Assembly: GCA_902826835.1 (NCBI GenBank)
Contig: CADEGH010000032.1
Coordinates: 1 to 56,677 of the forward strand
Length of the DNA: 56,677 bases
DNA from: an uncultured bacterium
Lineage (GTDB): Bacteria > Planctomycetota > GCA-002687715
Reading direction: 5' to 3'
The notes under the pieces were generated by a model that was given only the letters and a program-made list of their open reading frames with translations, did not search any database and was not told where the DNA came from. A program made the translations under genes and the position numbers. Positions 23,731-33,262 of the stretch are shown here, piece after piece. Numbering within the stretch: position 1 is the stretch's first letter; each line of letters opens with the position of its first letter.

Positions 23731-26727
23731 TCAAAATCCGGTGGTCTCGGGGAGAGGGAAGATCTGGGCGAGCGGGTCGATGTCGAGCACGGTGACCAGA
23801 CCGTTGCTCCCGGTCGGCACGGCAAAACGAATGCGGCCAAAACTACCGGCCCCTCCGTCGTTCTGCGATGGCATCGCTCCGTCGCCACCGTTTCCGCCGA
23901 AGGCGCGCACCATGGCCGTGCTCGTGAGTCGGATGCCGTGCAGCGACTGAAGGACGACGGCGCCCCCGGCCCCGCCGCCACCCCCGCCACCGCCGTTCGG
24001 CCCGAGCAAGGCAAACTGACCGGTTCCCCCCGGAGCACCATCGACGTTGATGAAGCCCTCGAGGGTGATGATGCCATCCGCGGCGATCACGACGCTGCCG
24101 CCTCCGTTGCCGCCGCGGCCCGGGAAGCCGACCGGATCGGGAGGATTGGGAATCGTGATCGGGTTGAACGGCGGCGGAGTGCCGAGTCCGCCTGCGCCAC
24201 CACCGGCTCCGCCGGGGGGGTCATAGAACTCGGTGAACAACCCAGACCCGAGGACCGGGATAGGCAAGTTGATGAGGGTCAGACCCGGACCGCCCATGCC
24301 GGCGAGGGCATTGCCGGCTTGGCCGTTCACCCCGGCGCCAGCCATGCCGCCACCTCCGCCTCCACCCGCCAAGACCGCGCCGTGGAAGCCGCCGGATCCG
24401 AAGGTCGAAAACGGCACCCCGCCCATGCTGTCATAGGGGGAGAAGCCGAAGCCGCCTTGGAGCGGATCTTGCAAAGCCAAGGTTGCCGGGGTGGGCGCGT
24501 CCGCACCTCGGGCGCCACCCGCCGGGTGGAAGTAAGGGGGCGAGGTGATCGAGCCGCCCGAAAGGTCGAGCGCGCCCTGAATCGTGATGTTGCCTCGGCT
24601 TCGGATGATGAGGGGGCCGTCACCTTGGGCGAACACCAAGAGCGAGCTCGGAATCACGACGTCCCCGGCGAAGGTGAACACTTGGGGAAGGTTGAACGGT
24701 CCGGTGTCGAGGACGATGCCGGGCCCGACGAGAGGAAACGGATTGGCAGTGGTCGACGCCAGGCCTGGATAGATCGCGAAGTCGTCCGCCGTCCCGGCCG
24801 TGAGGTTGACCTGCTGGTCCGGATTGATCACCGCGACATCGAGGGTGGCGGGAAGCATCAGGCCGGCGCCCGTCAAGTCGGGCGTGAAGAACTGAAGCGT
24901 CGTGGCATCCACGATGGAGGCCGCCACGGTGGCGACGGGAGTCCCGCCCTGAGAGAACTGGATTGACGGGCCGATCGGACTGGTGGACGGCAGGAGGACA
25001 TCGTTCGTGAAGAAGTTGGCGCCCCGCAAGGTCATGAACTGCCCGCCGTCGACACGCCCGACGTTGTTGGGTTCGAATCCAGTCACGGTCGGCGCCGCCG
25101 CGGTGCGGTAAATGATCCGGTTGTTGGGTTCGGCGGCCGGGATCTGGCTGAACAGGCGGCTTGGGACCGCACCGGGATTCACGCAGGTGCTCGCGAAGAT
25201 CTGCAGGTGTTTGACGCCGGCGTTGCCCCGGCCGGCCATCACGGGACCGGTGGGGTTCAGGCCCGGAGCCTGGTTCGGCATGGTGATCGTCAGCCGAGCC
25301 AATCCGGGAGAGAGAATCGTAGTGGCGGTGACGGTGGCGGGTACCGCCGCTTCGACTCCGAGCAGGACCGAACCGACGCGAGCCGTGGGCAACCCAAACG
25401 CCGGATCGAGCGCCGACCACGGTCCGGAAACCGGGCAGGTCACGTCGGCCTGAATCACCTGTCCAGCCGCGCCTTCGACGATGAAGGGAGGGTTGATCGC
25501 GACTACGCTCAGGTCGCCCACCATGATGCTGAAGATGGCGAGGGTGGTTTGGGGTGGGACCACGGCCGACTGCCGGGGAGAGGGCGGCACGTGATCAATG
25601 TTGCGGACGATGACCTCCAGGTTGCCGAGCGGCAGAGGCGGATAACCGCAGGTGATCACGGTGCTTGAGAGTACCGAGACGTTGATGGCCTCGATCTCGG
25701 GGCCACCGTTCGAGAAGAACACCCTCGCGCAGTTCAAGAAATTGGCACCCTGAATGAGCAGCGGGCAGGGGCCGGTCGGGGATCCACCCGGCGGGCTGAC
25801 CGCGCTAACCACGGGCAAGAGACTGGTTTGGTAAGCGAGAAACAGGGGACTTCCGAAGGTGCTAGTCGGGGTCGTCGTCCGACCGTTGACCGGGTTGTTC
25901 GGATACAGGCCGCTGGGTCCATAGTCGACGGTTACCAAGACGGGGCCGCTGCCCGTCAGCGGGGCGGCGGTGGACCCACCGAGATTCGAAGGTGGTGTCA
26001 CCGAGAGAGCGGGGGTCAGGCCGGGGCCGGGATCGACATCGATGACTTTCACCCCGGTGGCGACGGCGCTGCGCATCGGATCGCAAAGGCTCGTGAAGCG
26101 GACCTCTGGCAGGGCCGTGGACTGCGGAAGGAAACCTGACCCCAAGATCGTGAGCACTCCCGGCGACCCCTCATTCAAAAGGGCGGTGGAGAAACCACTG
26201 ATCGCCGGAGAGGTCGGCGGTTCGTCCAAGACCACCGTGCTGGGGTTCGAAAGCCGAAAGAGCGCTCCGTTCGCGATGGGATTTTGGAGGGCGACGACTT
26301 GGAGCGTGAAGATCTCGGGGAGGGGCAGGGGAGGACCGGGGAGTCGGACCACGAATCGCGCCGCTCCCGCCAGGTTCGTGACCACGCCCGAGGCCGGTCC
26401 GAAGAGGCCGATGCCGTCCAGCAGAGGAATCGAGGTCAGCGAGCCTCCCGAGATACCAAGCAGCCCTTGGACGTTGGGAAGGGCCATGCCCGGCGACCCG
26501 TCGCCCATCAGCACAGAAAAGGGCCGAAAGGCCTCGAAGCCGTTGATGTCGATGACGACAACCTGCCCCGGTATGAACGGCGACGACGCCCCGTCCAAGG
26601 CGGAGGTGACGGAGAGCGACTGCGCCGAGGCGCCGCCGACCAAGCACCCCGTCCACATGAGCATCCACCAGCCGAGCGCCGCGCCCGAACCGGCGCCTCG
26701 CTGCCTCGCGGCGATTCCTGCGTCCAT
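23731..26727 (-). CDS. Giant exported TIG/Gly-rich surface protein (paralogue)
   Basis: 998 residues from ATG 26727 (MDAGIAARQRG), with a signal segment around WWMLMWTGCLVGGASAQ. TIG-like repeats up to about 640 (ISGFSTALLNEGSPGVLTIL, VSAVSPPGGSPTGPCPLLIQ, FEPNNVGRVDGGQFMTLRGA). Then a region of repeated short strands typical of a beta-helix (VFTFAGDVVIPSSLLV, PLIIRSRGNITIQGALDLSG) interleaved with Gly tracts (LAGGGGGGGMAG, GGNGGGSVV, PNGGGGGGGGAGG). First gene of the operon leading to its paralogue and chrA; its stop lies two bases before the next ATG. No catalytic motif seen. Confidence 0.8.
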   Translation of the reverse strand: MDAGIAARQRGAGSGAALGWWMLMWTGCLVGGASAQSLSVTSALDGASSPFIPGQVVVIDINGFEAFRPFSVLMGDGSPGMALPNVQGLLGISGGSLTSIPLLDGIGLFGPASGVVTNLAGAARFVVRLPGPPLPLPEIFTLQVVALQNPIANGALFRLSNPSTVVLDEPPTSPAISGFSTALLNEGSPGVLTILGSGFLPQSTALPEVRFTSLCDPMRSAVATGVKVIDVDPGPGLTPALSVTPPSNLGGSTAAPLTGSGPVLVTVDYGPSGLYPNNPVNGRTTTPTSTFGSPLFLAYQTSLLPVVSAVSPPGGSPTGPCPLLIQGANFLNCARVFFSNGGPEIEAINVSVLSSTVITCGYPPLPLGNLEVIVRNIDHVPPSPRQSAVVPPQTTLAIFSIMVGDLSVVAINPPFIVEGAAGQVIQADVTCPVSGPWSALDPAFGLPTARVGSVLLGVEAAVPATVTATTILSPGLARLTITMPNQAPGLNPTGPVMAGRGNAGVKHLQIFASTCVNPGAVPSRLFSQIPAAEPNNRIIYRTAAAPTVTGFEPNNVGRVDGGQFMTLRGANFFTNDVLLPSTSPIGPSIQFSQGGTPVATVAASIVDATTLQFFTPDLTGAGLMLPATLDVAVINPDQQVNLTAGTADDFAIYPGLASTTANPFPLVGPGIVLDTGPFNLPQVFTFAGDVVIPSSLLVFAQGDGPLIIRSRGNITIQGALDLSGGSITSPPYFHPAGGARGADAPTPATLALQDPLQGGFGFSPYDSMGGVPFSTFGSGGFHGAVLAGGGGGGGMAGAGVNGQAGNALAGMGGPGLTLINLPIPVLGSGLFTEFYDPPGGAGGGAGGLGTPPPFNPITIPNPPDPVGFPGRGGNGGGSVVIAADGIITLEGFINVDGAPGGTGQFALLGPNGGGGGGGGAGGAVVLQSLHGIRLTSTAMVRAFGGNGGDGAMPSQNDGGAGSFGRIRFAVPTGSNGLVTVLDIDPLAQIFPLPETTGF

Positions 26728-27024
26728 AGCCAATCCCCTGGATCGGCGGGGTTCAGACTGCTCCCCCGACCCGACCTCCGCGTGCCGCGTGTCGTGCATG
26801 CGTTCGCTTCTTCCCTTGCCGGAACCGCCCTCGCGACTCCGCGGGACGTTCCAACGACCCCATCCTATCGTCGCGCGGGGACAACGAACCCGAGGTACCC
26901 CCCCAAATCGTCACTCTCCGGGCGTGGCGGTCCAGTGGAACCAAGGACCGCCCAGGGGAGTGAGCTGCGCGGACGGAAGCTCGGGCACTCGATCGGGCGC
27001 ATCGAGCAGACCGCCCTCCATCAC

Positions 27025-27507
27025 TCAACCGCACCCCAGTGTGAAACGCACGGAACCGGAGCCAATCGGTTCGCAGGTCAGCACGCGGATGGCGCCCAGG
27101 GTCAGGGGGTCTATCGAACCGAAGCTCTGGGCTTTCGCAGTGCCGACGACTTGTTTCGCAAAGGACTCCAGCTCGGAACGGGATCGGTGGAAGTCGACCC
27201 GCAGCGGCAAAAGCCCGGCCACCAACGCGTGGGTTGAGAGCCACACAACGGGCTCGATGAGGACCGCGGGCGTGAGCCACCTTCGCCGACCCCGGCCTCG
27301 AGCATCGATCGCACCTACCGCCAGTGCCTGTCGCGAAATCCACAGCACCACCGAAATCGTGAGGGCAGTCCAGAGCACGAACCTCCCGAGTCCGCTCACC
27401 ACGCCGTCGCGGAAGTTGTGCCACATAGCGTAGATCCAAAAGCACCCGGTGAGGCTCAACAAGATCACCCAGATGATCCCGGCTCGAGATTTCCCAGCTT
27501 GGCGCAT
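27025..27507 (-). CDS. Small membrane protein of unknown function
   Basis: 160 residues, ATG 27507 (MRQAGKSRAGIIWVILL). Three hydrophobic segments: 8-30 (GIIWVILLSLTGCFWIYAMW), about 40-60 (FVLWTALTISVVLWIS) and about 80-102 (AVLIEPVVWLSTHALVAGLL), then a soluble tail of about 58 residues ending SGSVRFTLGCG. No recognised family. Divergent from the ATPase gene at 27648, sharing the palindrome-rich spacer. Confidence 0.55.
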   Translation of the reverse strand: MRQAGKSRAGIIWVILLSLTGCFWIYAMWHNFRDGVVSGLGRFVLWTALTISVVLWISRQALAVGAIDARGRGRRRWLTPAVLIEPVVWLSTHALVAGLLPLRVDFHRSRSELESFAKQVVGTAKAQSFGSIDPLTLGAIRVLTCEPIGSGSVRFTLGCG

Positions 27508-27570
27508 GATAGTGACATTACCCCGAAAAGTGGCGCCGGAACACACGATCCAATCCCAATCCCCGGGTAA

Positions 27571-27643
27571 GTCCGAGTCGGACCGTTTTACGCTTCTCCG
27601 TAAAATGGTCTGGACTTTTTTACGATTGTGTCGAAAATGGTCC
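27571..27643. promoter_or_regulatory. Palindromic operator region upstream of DUF4143-type ATPase
   Basis: A perfect 13-bp palindrome GTCCGAGTCGGAC (27571-27583) is followed by a 12-bp inverted repeat, GACCGTTTTACG (27581-27592) and CGTAAAATGGTC (27599-27610), one mismatch, 6-nt loop. A third AAAATGGTC copy sits at 27634-27642, just before the ATG at 27648. Three copies of one half-site around a start suggest an autoregulatory operator. The AT-rich stretch tggacttttttacgat between them is the best candidate for a -10 region. Confidence 0.45.
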
Positions 27644-27647
27644 GAGC

Positions 27648-28853
27648 ATGGATCACCGCCGACGTCTGTACTCCGACCTGCTCCAGGATCACCTGGCCAC
27701 TCACCGTCAAATGGCGTTCGTGGCCGGACCCCGCCAAGTCGGGAAGACCACGGTCTGCCGGGCGCTCGCCTCGGAGGGGGGGTACTTCAACTGGGACGAT
27801 CCCGCCGACCGTAAGACAATCCTGGCCGGGCGCGATGCCATCCTCGCGAGCGTCGGAACCGATCGCCTGAGCGACCGAGTCCCCGTGGTCGTGTTCGACG
27901 AACTCCACAAGTTCGCCAAATGGAAGATGTTCCTGAAGGGGCTCTTCGACTCCGCGGCCGATCGAGTGCGCATCGTGGTGACCGGAAGTTCGCGACTCGA
28001 TGTATTCCGTCGTGGCGGCGACAGTCTGATGGGGCGCTACTTCTTGTTCCGGATGCACCCTTTTTCGGCGGGGGAATTGGCTGATCCTTCGATTCCCGAA
28101 TGCCCTCGCAGCACCACCCGGCCTGTCGAGGATCGCGACTGGCAGGCCCTCCTGGACCACGGCGGCTATCCCGAGACGTTCACGAGGCGCGACCGTCGTT
28201 TCGACAACCGATGGCAGTCGCTGCGCTTGCGGCAACTGGTCCGCGAGGATGTCCGGGACTTGACCCGAATCCAGGACCTCGATCGGCTCGAACTCCTCAC
28301 GGATCGACTGGAAGCGTACTCGGGCTCATCGTTGCAGTACAGCACGCTGGCGACCGAACTCGCGGTCACCGTGGACACGATTCGGCGCTGGATTACTACC
28401 CTCACCAGCCTCCATTTCGGTTTCCTGGTTCGCCCGTGGTTCAAGAACGTGGCCAAGTCGCTGCGCAAAGAACCGAAGTGGTACCTCTCGGATTGGTCGC
28501 GAATCGATGACCCTGGCCGCCGAGTCGAGACGCTCGTGGCCTGTCACCTGAAGAAGGCGGTGGACACTTGGGAAGACTGCGGATTCGGGCGTTTCGAACT
28601 TCGGTATCTCCGTGACAAAGACAAGCGCGAAGTCGATTTTGTGGTCATCAAAAACAAGAGCCCGTGGTTCCTGGTCGAAGTGAAATCCGACGACCAAGGG
28701 CTCTCGCCCCACCTCCGGCACTTTCAAGACCAGATCGGCGCCCCCCATGCATTCCAAGTCGTGCTTTCACTCCCCGAGGTGAAAGCCGACCCCTTTCAAC
28801 GCCACGACCCGATCATCGTCCCCGCCAAAAGCTTCCTCCCGCGCCTCCCCTGA
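27648..28853 (+). CDS. AAA+ ATPase with DUF4143-type nuclease-like C-terminus
   Basis: 401 residues, ATG 27648 (MDHRRRLYSDLL). Walker A AGPRQVGKTT near residue 27, Walker B VVVFDELHKF, sensor IVVTGSSRLD. After a winged-helix-like stretch (LATELAVTVDTIRRWI) the C-terminal DUF4143 region shows a PD-(D/E)XK-like motif, REVDFVVIKN ... WFLVEVKSD. These ATPases are widespread, often variable between strains and of uncertain function; some links to defence or toxin-like roles are suspected. Stands alone behind a palindromic control region. A second member lies at 40555 and a decayed one near 53.7 kb. Confidence 0.88.
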   Translation: MDHRRRLYSDLLQDHLATHRQMAFVAGPRQVGKTTVCRALASEGGYFNWDDPADRKTILAGRDAILASVGTDRLSDRVPVVVFDELHKFAKWKMFLKGLFDSAADRVRIVVTGSSRLDVFRRGGDSLMGRYFLFRMHPFSAGELADPSIPECPRSTTRPVEDRDWQALLDHGGYPETFTRRDRRFDNRWQSLRLRQLVREDVRDLTRIQDLDRLELLTDRLEAYSGSSLQYSTLATELAVTVDTIRRWITTLTSLHFGFLVRPWFKNVAKSLRKEPKWYLSDWSRIDDPGRRVETLVACHLKKAVDTWEDCGFGRFELRYLRDKDKREVDFVVIKNKSPWFLVEVKSDDQGLSPHLRHFQDQIGAPHAFQVVLSLPEVKADPFQRHDPIIVPAKSFLPRLP

Positions 28854-29684
28854 GCCTTGTCCTCACCCCATCTCCGCGGACTCTCGACGGATCCGAAGAG
28901 CGAGGCATTGGTCCGACAATTACCGCTGGTCGATGGCCTTACCATCATCCATCGGCATGCCCCAAACAGTCACGGTTCACTTCCACCGTGGACCGCACGA
29001 GACTTCCGCGCGCATTGCATCTCACCCCTTCACTCACTCTCGAGCTCCACCGCTGCCAATTCCGGGTCCGACAACCACGAAAAAATCCGCTCCCGGGGCA
29101 TCGCGGAACGGGAACGAAGCTGGACCCGAACTCGGGCATGTGTAGGGTCTCCGGCGAACCCGCCCCACCGGAGCGCTCCGCTCGCGACCCTCGCCTTCGT
29201 TCGAACCCGCAATTGCCGCGGACTCATGTCGAGAACTTCCGAGGAACTCGTGTAGCTCCTTGACAAGTGACCGTGTGAGCTGTCCAATGGTCCTGACTCG
29301 TGGGAGCTTTCCATGCGATCGTTCGTCTTCCTTCGCAGCCAGCTGGTGGCGACGGCCCCTATCCTCGAAACGTCTTTCTCACTGGAAATCGCGATGCCAA
29401 CTCGCGATGGGGGCCACGCGCCAACCCAGACCGAGCAGTTCACCGCCACGGTGGAGCCCGTTGACTCCCACTTCACCAAGGACGTAATCACAACTGCCCA
29501 CACTCACACGGCAGCGTCTCACCGCCATATCCTTGACACTCAAAGCGAGTCTAATGCGCATGTTCAGTAGGGGTGCCAACCCGGCCGGGGTTTCGGCTGA
29601 ACCAATCGTGTCCGACTCCCGTTGGCTCCGTTTTCACGTCCGGCATGGAGCCATGGTTGTGTTCGACACAACCGGAGGATGAGC
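28854..29684. other. Long intergenic region, no convincing gene apart from one possible small ORF
   Basis: 831 bp between the ATPase and the TolB-like gene, less GC-rich than the surroundings. Short open frames on both strands lack a ribosome binding site, family resemblance or coding bias, except the weak candidate at 29313. No tRNA fold or IS end was recognised. It could be a remnant of decayed genes. Confidence 0.4.
29313..29570 (+). CDS. Possible small hypothetical protein
   Basis: 85 codons. A GGGAG motif sits 6 nt before the ATG, the only ribosome binding site of note in this stretch. The product (MRSFVFLRSQLVATAP...) is rich in Thr and His in its second half and resembles nothing I know. 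Third-position GC is lower than in neighbouring genes. May be chance. Confidence 0.22.
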   Translation: MRSFVFLRSQLVATAPILETSFSLEIAMPTRDGGHAPTQTEQFTATVEPVDSHFTKDVITTAHTHTAASHRHILDTQSESNAHVQ

Positions 29685-31397
29685 ATGGAACGAAATCTTA
29701 CCAAGTCCAGGAACGAATCGTGGCTTCTCGGATGCGTGCTGACACTTCTGGTACCTTACTCATTCGGTCAGGTCGTGCCATTCGGCCCCGTGGACGTTGT
29801 CTCGCGGGACTACATCGACCAGCCTGTGCAGGGTGGTATCAATGCTGCATTCTATCCCCGATATACTCACTCGAGTCGGGACGGACATCGGATCGCGTTT
29901 GTGACCGACATAGGGATTGACCCGCTCGATACCAATGGGACCTACGATATCTACCTCCGCGATACCAATTCGGATCAGACCTACCTGATTACCAAGGATG
30001 GTAGCGGCAACGCACTCGGAAGCATGATCAATCCGATTCTATCCGCGGATGGCCAGGCAATGGCCTGTGAAGGAACCTTGCCTTCCGTGACTCCTCAGCA
30101 AGGCTCCGTCTTTTATTGCGACATCAGCAATCCCGATCAGCCAGCCATCAGCCCGGTGACCTACAGATACGATGGCGGCCCCTTGCTCTCCGGTGTGAGT
30201 CTCGCGTCCGCTTCCGAGAGCCTGGATTACGTGTTCGTCGCAACCACGGCGTTTCTGACGGCCCCTCTACCTGGTGATTCTCAACTTGGGAATGTCGTAA
30301 TATCATACAGGATATCCACGAGTAATCTTGTCCCGGAGCGCCTTCTTCCGCCATGTTCGCCATTCGATTTTTCCATAACGGTTGGAGACGTGTCAAACGA
30401 TGGTCGATTCGCGAGTTTCGATTCGCTTTGTCCCGGATTGGTTCCCAATGACCCTCTCCCACAAGGGGTCGACATTTTTGTCAAGGACTTTGTCACCAGC
30501 GAGGTTTTCAGGGTGACGGAAACGAACAGTGCGTCCGGAAGTCCGACGTCCGGGGCTCTACGCACTTACATCATGAGTGGGGATTCCACCGTCCTCGTAT
30601 TTCGTGGCAATTACCAGTATTACTTGGGAGCGAATGCGCCATCAGGCTCGGGCCTGATATGGCGCAATCGAATTACCGGGGAAACGCGGCGAGTGAATAC
30701 TGGCCAGTTTTTGGATCAGACGCTGTGGTGCCAGCAGCTCTCCGCGGACGGGTCGCGGGCCTTGATCTCGGGATTCGACCCGGTCCAGGATCGGTATTTG
30801 ACCGTGATCTCGGACATGAGGGGAGGACATTGGCAAGAAGTGTCGCGGGGGCCCGACGGAGCCCCCCTGGGTCTAGCCGGAGTCCCCTACGTGGACGCCG
30901 GTTTCTTCCCTAACCACTGGACAGGAGATGAACGATTTGTCGTTGGGGTTATCCAGAGCGTGCCTCAAGACCACTCCATCCTGCCTCCGTATTTGGGGGA
31001 AACCCAAATTGCGCGGATTGACTTGGGCCCGGGGAGGAACCTCGGAGGCTTCGTGGCGGGAGCGGCGGGAGCGCCGGAATTTCGCTTGGTTCAAGGTTTG
31101 TTGTCGCCCGGCATCGTGCATGTCGTCATGGAGAGGCTGCCACCTTCCTCCATGGTGCTGCTCGGGCTGGGATCCACCCTCTCCGCGACGCCATTCCTGG
31201 GGGGAACTGCGTGGATCTGGCCGCCTGAGTCCGTGACCGCCCTCAATTCCGACAGCTCCGGCCTGATCGTATTCCCAACCCCCATTCCACCCGGACTCCC
31301 CCTCGGATTCCAACTCGTTGGCCAGCTTGCCTCCCCCGATCCCACCGCCCCCTTCGGAGCCGTCCTGAGCAACGGCCTCCTCTTTCGTCTTCAGTAG
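29685..31397 (+). CDS. Exported TolB/PD40-like beta-propeller protein
   Basis: 570 residues. ATG 29685 is chosen because GGAGG (29674-29678) is 6 nt upstream; ATG 29679 would touch it. Signal segment WLLGCVLTLLVPYSFGQ. The body has repeated propeller-like blades: TGDERF, SRDGHRIAFVTD, SADGQAMACEG, SNDGRFASFDS, SGDSTVLVFRG, SADGSRALISG, each a S.DG....... pattern as in TolB/WD40-like repeats, with IYLRDTNSDQTYLITKDGSG. The C-terminus (PPGLPLGFQLVGQLASPD) is the recurring module of exported proteins in this window. Function unknown; extracellular. Confidence 0.8.
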   Translation: MERNLTKSRNESWLLGCVLTLLVPYSFGQVVPFGPVDVVSRDYIDQPVQGGINAAFYPRYTHSSRDGHRIAFVTDIGIDPLDTNGTYDIYLRDTNSDQTYLITKDGSGNALGSMINPILSADGQAMACEGTLPSVTPQQGSVFYCDISNPDQPAISPVTYRYDGGPLLSGVSLASASESLDYVFVATTAFLTAPLPGDSQLGNVVISYRISTSNLVPERLLPPCSPFDFSITVGDVSNDGRFASFDSLCPGLVPNDPLPQGVDIFVKDFVTSEVFRVTETNSASGSPTSGALRTYIMSGDSTVLVFRGNYQYYLGANAPSGSGLIWRNRITGETRRVNTGQFLDQTLWCQQLSADGSRALISGFDPVQDRYLTVISDMRGGHWQEVSRGPDGAPLGLAGVPYVDAGFFPNHWTGDERFVVGVIQSVPQDHSILPPYLGETQIARIDLGPGRNLGGFVAGAAGAPEFRLVQGLLSPGIVHVVMERLPPSSMVLLGLGSTLSATPFLGGTAWIWPPESVTALNSDSSGLIVFPTPIPPGLPLGFQLVGQLASPDPTAPFGAVLSNGLLFRLQ

Positions 31398-31670
31398 GCC
31401 ATCGGGGTGGAGCCGGCGCCCACGCACGTCTTTCCTGGCCCCAAGGGTGTTTATGGCGCGTCGGCTCACGCGAGATTGAGCGGATGGTCGATTCGGGAAG
31501 TCTGATCGCCGGGGCAGAGCGAACTGAAGCTCGTGGATAGGGATGGAAAGCGAGTGTGGTCGGCGCCGCTGTTCGCCGCCCTGCGAAGACTCTCGAATAC
31601 TCTGACCTTCTCGCCGGAACTCCCATCACCCGGATGATTGTCATGCCGCACGAACGCGAACCGCGGTGAT

Positions 31671-33056
31671 TCACTGCGTCGTGTAGCTGATCGGGGCGCT
31701 GTTGCCGACGACGATGCCCTGCGGATTGACCTCAAGGGCGACGCCGTAGAACGTGATGCCCGGTGGGAGGGCGACGTCCAAGGTGAAGTTCCGCTGCCCG
31801 CACGCGTTCAGGGTGCCGAGGAACAGCGAGGGAGAGGGTACCGAGAGCACGGTGAGGATGTCCGTCAGGGTGGGGTCGATGCCGTAGAACCAACCGTTCG
31901 GATACGAGCCCTGGGTTCCGGTGAACACGTTGAAGTTCGTGTTGCCCGGAAAACCGTTGCGGGCGGTGACGCGGATCGAAGCACCGCCATTGGGCTGGCT
32001 CACGCTGAGGTTGAGCGCGCATTGACGAACCACCCTGATATTGAAGTTCGTGAGCTGGCCAGTGGAGCCGATGGAAGCGCCGCGGTCGCAGATCGTGAGT
32101 TTCCAAGGCCCGCCCATGTCCGTGTTGTTCCAGGCCGAGAATGCCTCGTTCGGTGCGTATCCCGACGCCGGGATGTTGTTGCCCATGGGAGCCACGTTGT
32201 TGTTATTGGCGGCAGTGCACAGCGACGGCTGGAAGTCCCCGATGAAGTAGCTGCCCGCGAAATTGGCGGTCCCGCCACATCCGTCGAAGACCGTACGCAC
32301 GATGTTGTTGTGTTCGAGCGTGATGAGGAGATCGGCCGCGACCGGGTGGGTCAGCCCGAGGTCCAGCGCGACATAGCCGATGGGCCCGGTGGAGTTGAGG
32401 TTGACGGTGCGGACGACGGTGGAAGAAAAGCCCTCCTGGCAAACGTTGAAGCCGTTGCCACCGAGCGGCACACTGACGGGCAGTCCGGTGTCACTCACGT
32501 TGGCGGTCAGATAGGTGATATCGATAGTCGCCGAGTTGATGACTCCGACATTCCCGGAAACTTCGTCGCAGATGACCAGTTCCCAGTCTCCTTGGGCGCT
32601 CAGCCCGTTGAACGCGGACAGGGACTGACTCGGTCGGTACGTCCCGGGCGCCAGCACTCCGGCTCCCGGGGTGGCGTTCACTGCCGCCGCGAAGGTGACC
32701 GGCGCGTTGTCATCGAAGAAGTACTGACCCGCCAGGTCGCAGTTGCTGACCTGCGATCGGTCATACAGGACCACTTCGACCCCGCAGTGGCGGAGGAGGA
32801 TGCGCAGATCCCCGGCCCGGGAGTGATTCAGGTTGATGAAAATGCGCGCCGTCGCCACGCAGGAGTTGACGGGCTGAAACAGCGTCGCGGTACGGGTCGA
32901 CGCGGCATCGTTGCAAGTGCCGCCGCCCGTCCCCGAAGGAGGCAGGGCGAGGGGGGTCGGAAAAATGGTTTGGAAGCCGAAGTCGAAGTTCTGGGCTACG
33001 AGCGTGGAAGCCAAGCCCAGGGTGAGAACCAACGCGGTGTGCAGACGAGTGCGCAT
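31671..33056 (-). CDS. Exported protein with two proprotein-convertase P-domains
   Basis: 461 residues. ATG 33056 (MRTRLHTALVLTLGLASTLV) gives a clean signal peptide ending VAQ; the open frame upstream overlaps the sigma factor gene and is rejected. Two P/Homo B-type jelly-roll domains: ARIFINLNHSRAGDLRILLR with SAQGDWELVICDE, and LDLGLTHPVAADLLITLEHN with MGGPWKLTICDRGAS, the W-x-L-x-I-C-D block marking each end. No protease domain is attached. The last ~110 residues (from NLSVSQPNGGASIRV to NSAPISYTTQ) are a tail common on planctomycete exported proteins. Role in adhesion or extracellular structure is inferred. Confidence 0.83.
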   Translation of the reverse strand: MRTRLHTALVLTLGLASTLVAQNFDFGFQTIFPTPLALPPSGTGGGTCNDAASTRTATLFQPVNSCVATARIFINLNHSRAGDLRILLRHCGVEVVLYDRSQVSNCDLAGQYFFDDNAPVTFAAAVNATPGAGVLAPGTYRPSQSLSAFNGLSAQGDWELVICDEVSGNVGVINSATIDITYLTANVSDTGLPVSVPLGGNGFNVCQEGFSSTVVRTVNLNSTGPIGYVALDLGLTHPVAADLLITLEHNNIVRTVFDGCGGTANFAGSYFIGDFQPSLCTAANNNNVAPMGNNIPASGYAPNEAFSAWNNTDMGGPWKLTICDRGASIGSTGQLTNFNIRVVRQCALNLSVSQPNGGASIRVTARNGFPGNTNFNVFTGTQGSYPNGWFYGIDPTLTDILTVLSVPSPSLFLGTLNACGQRNFTLDVALPPGITFYGVALEVNPQGIVVGNSAPISYTTQ

Positions 33057-33262
33057 GGAGTGCCTCAGGAGGAGCAGGGAAGAGGGTGGGTGTCCCGGGG
33101 GCGACGTCGCCCCAACGAAGTCGGCCCCGAAATGGGTGCCGACCTCGGTCCCATGGGCGAGGCGCGGATTCGGGATGGGAAATCCACCGGAAAAATCCTC
33201 AGGGCGCTCAGGTCCTCGGATCGGGGCGATCCCGCCCTGGCCTGGGATAGACTGGCCCCTCC

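Noticed and set aside
28857..29255. 132-codon open frame after the ATPase gene
   Set aside because: No ribosome binding site, no family resemblance, Ser/Arg-rich shadow-like composition.
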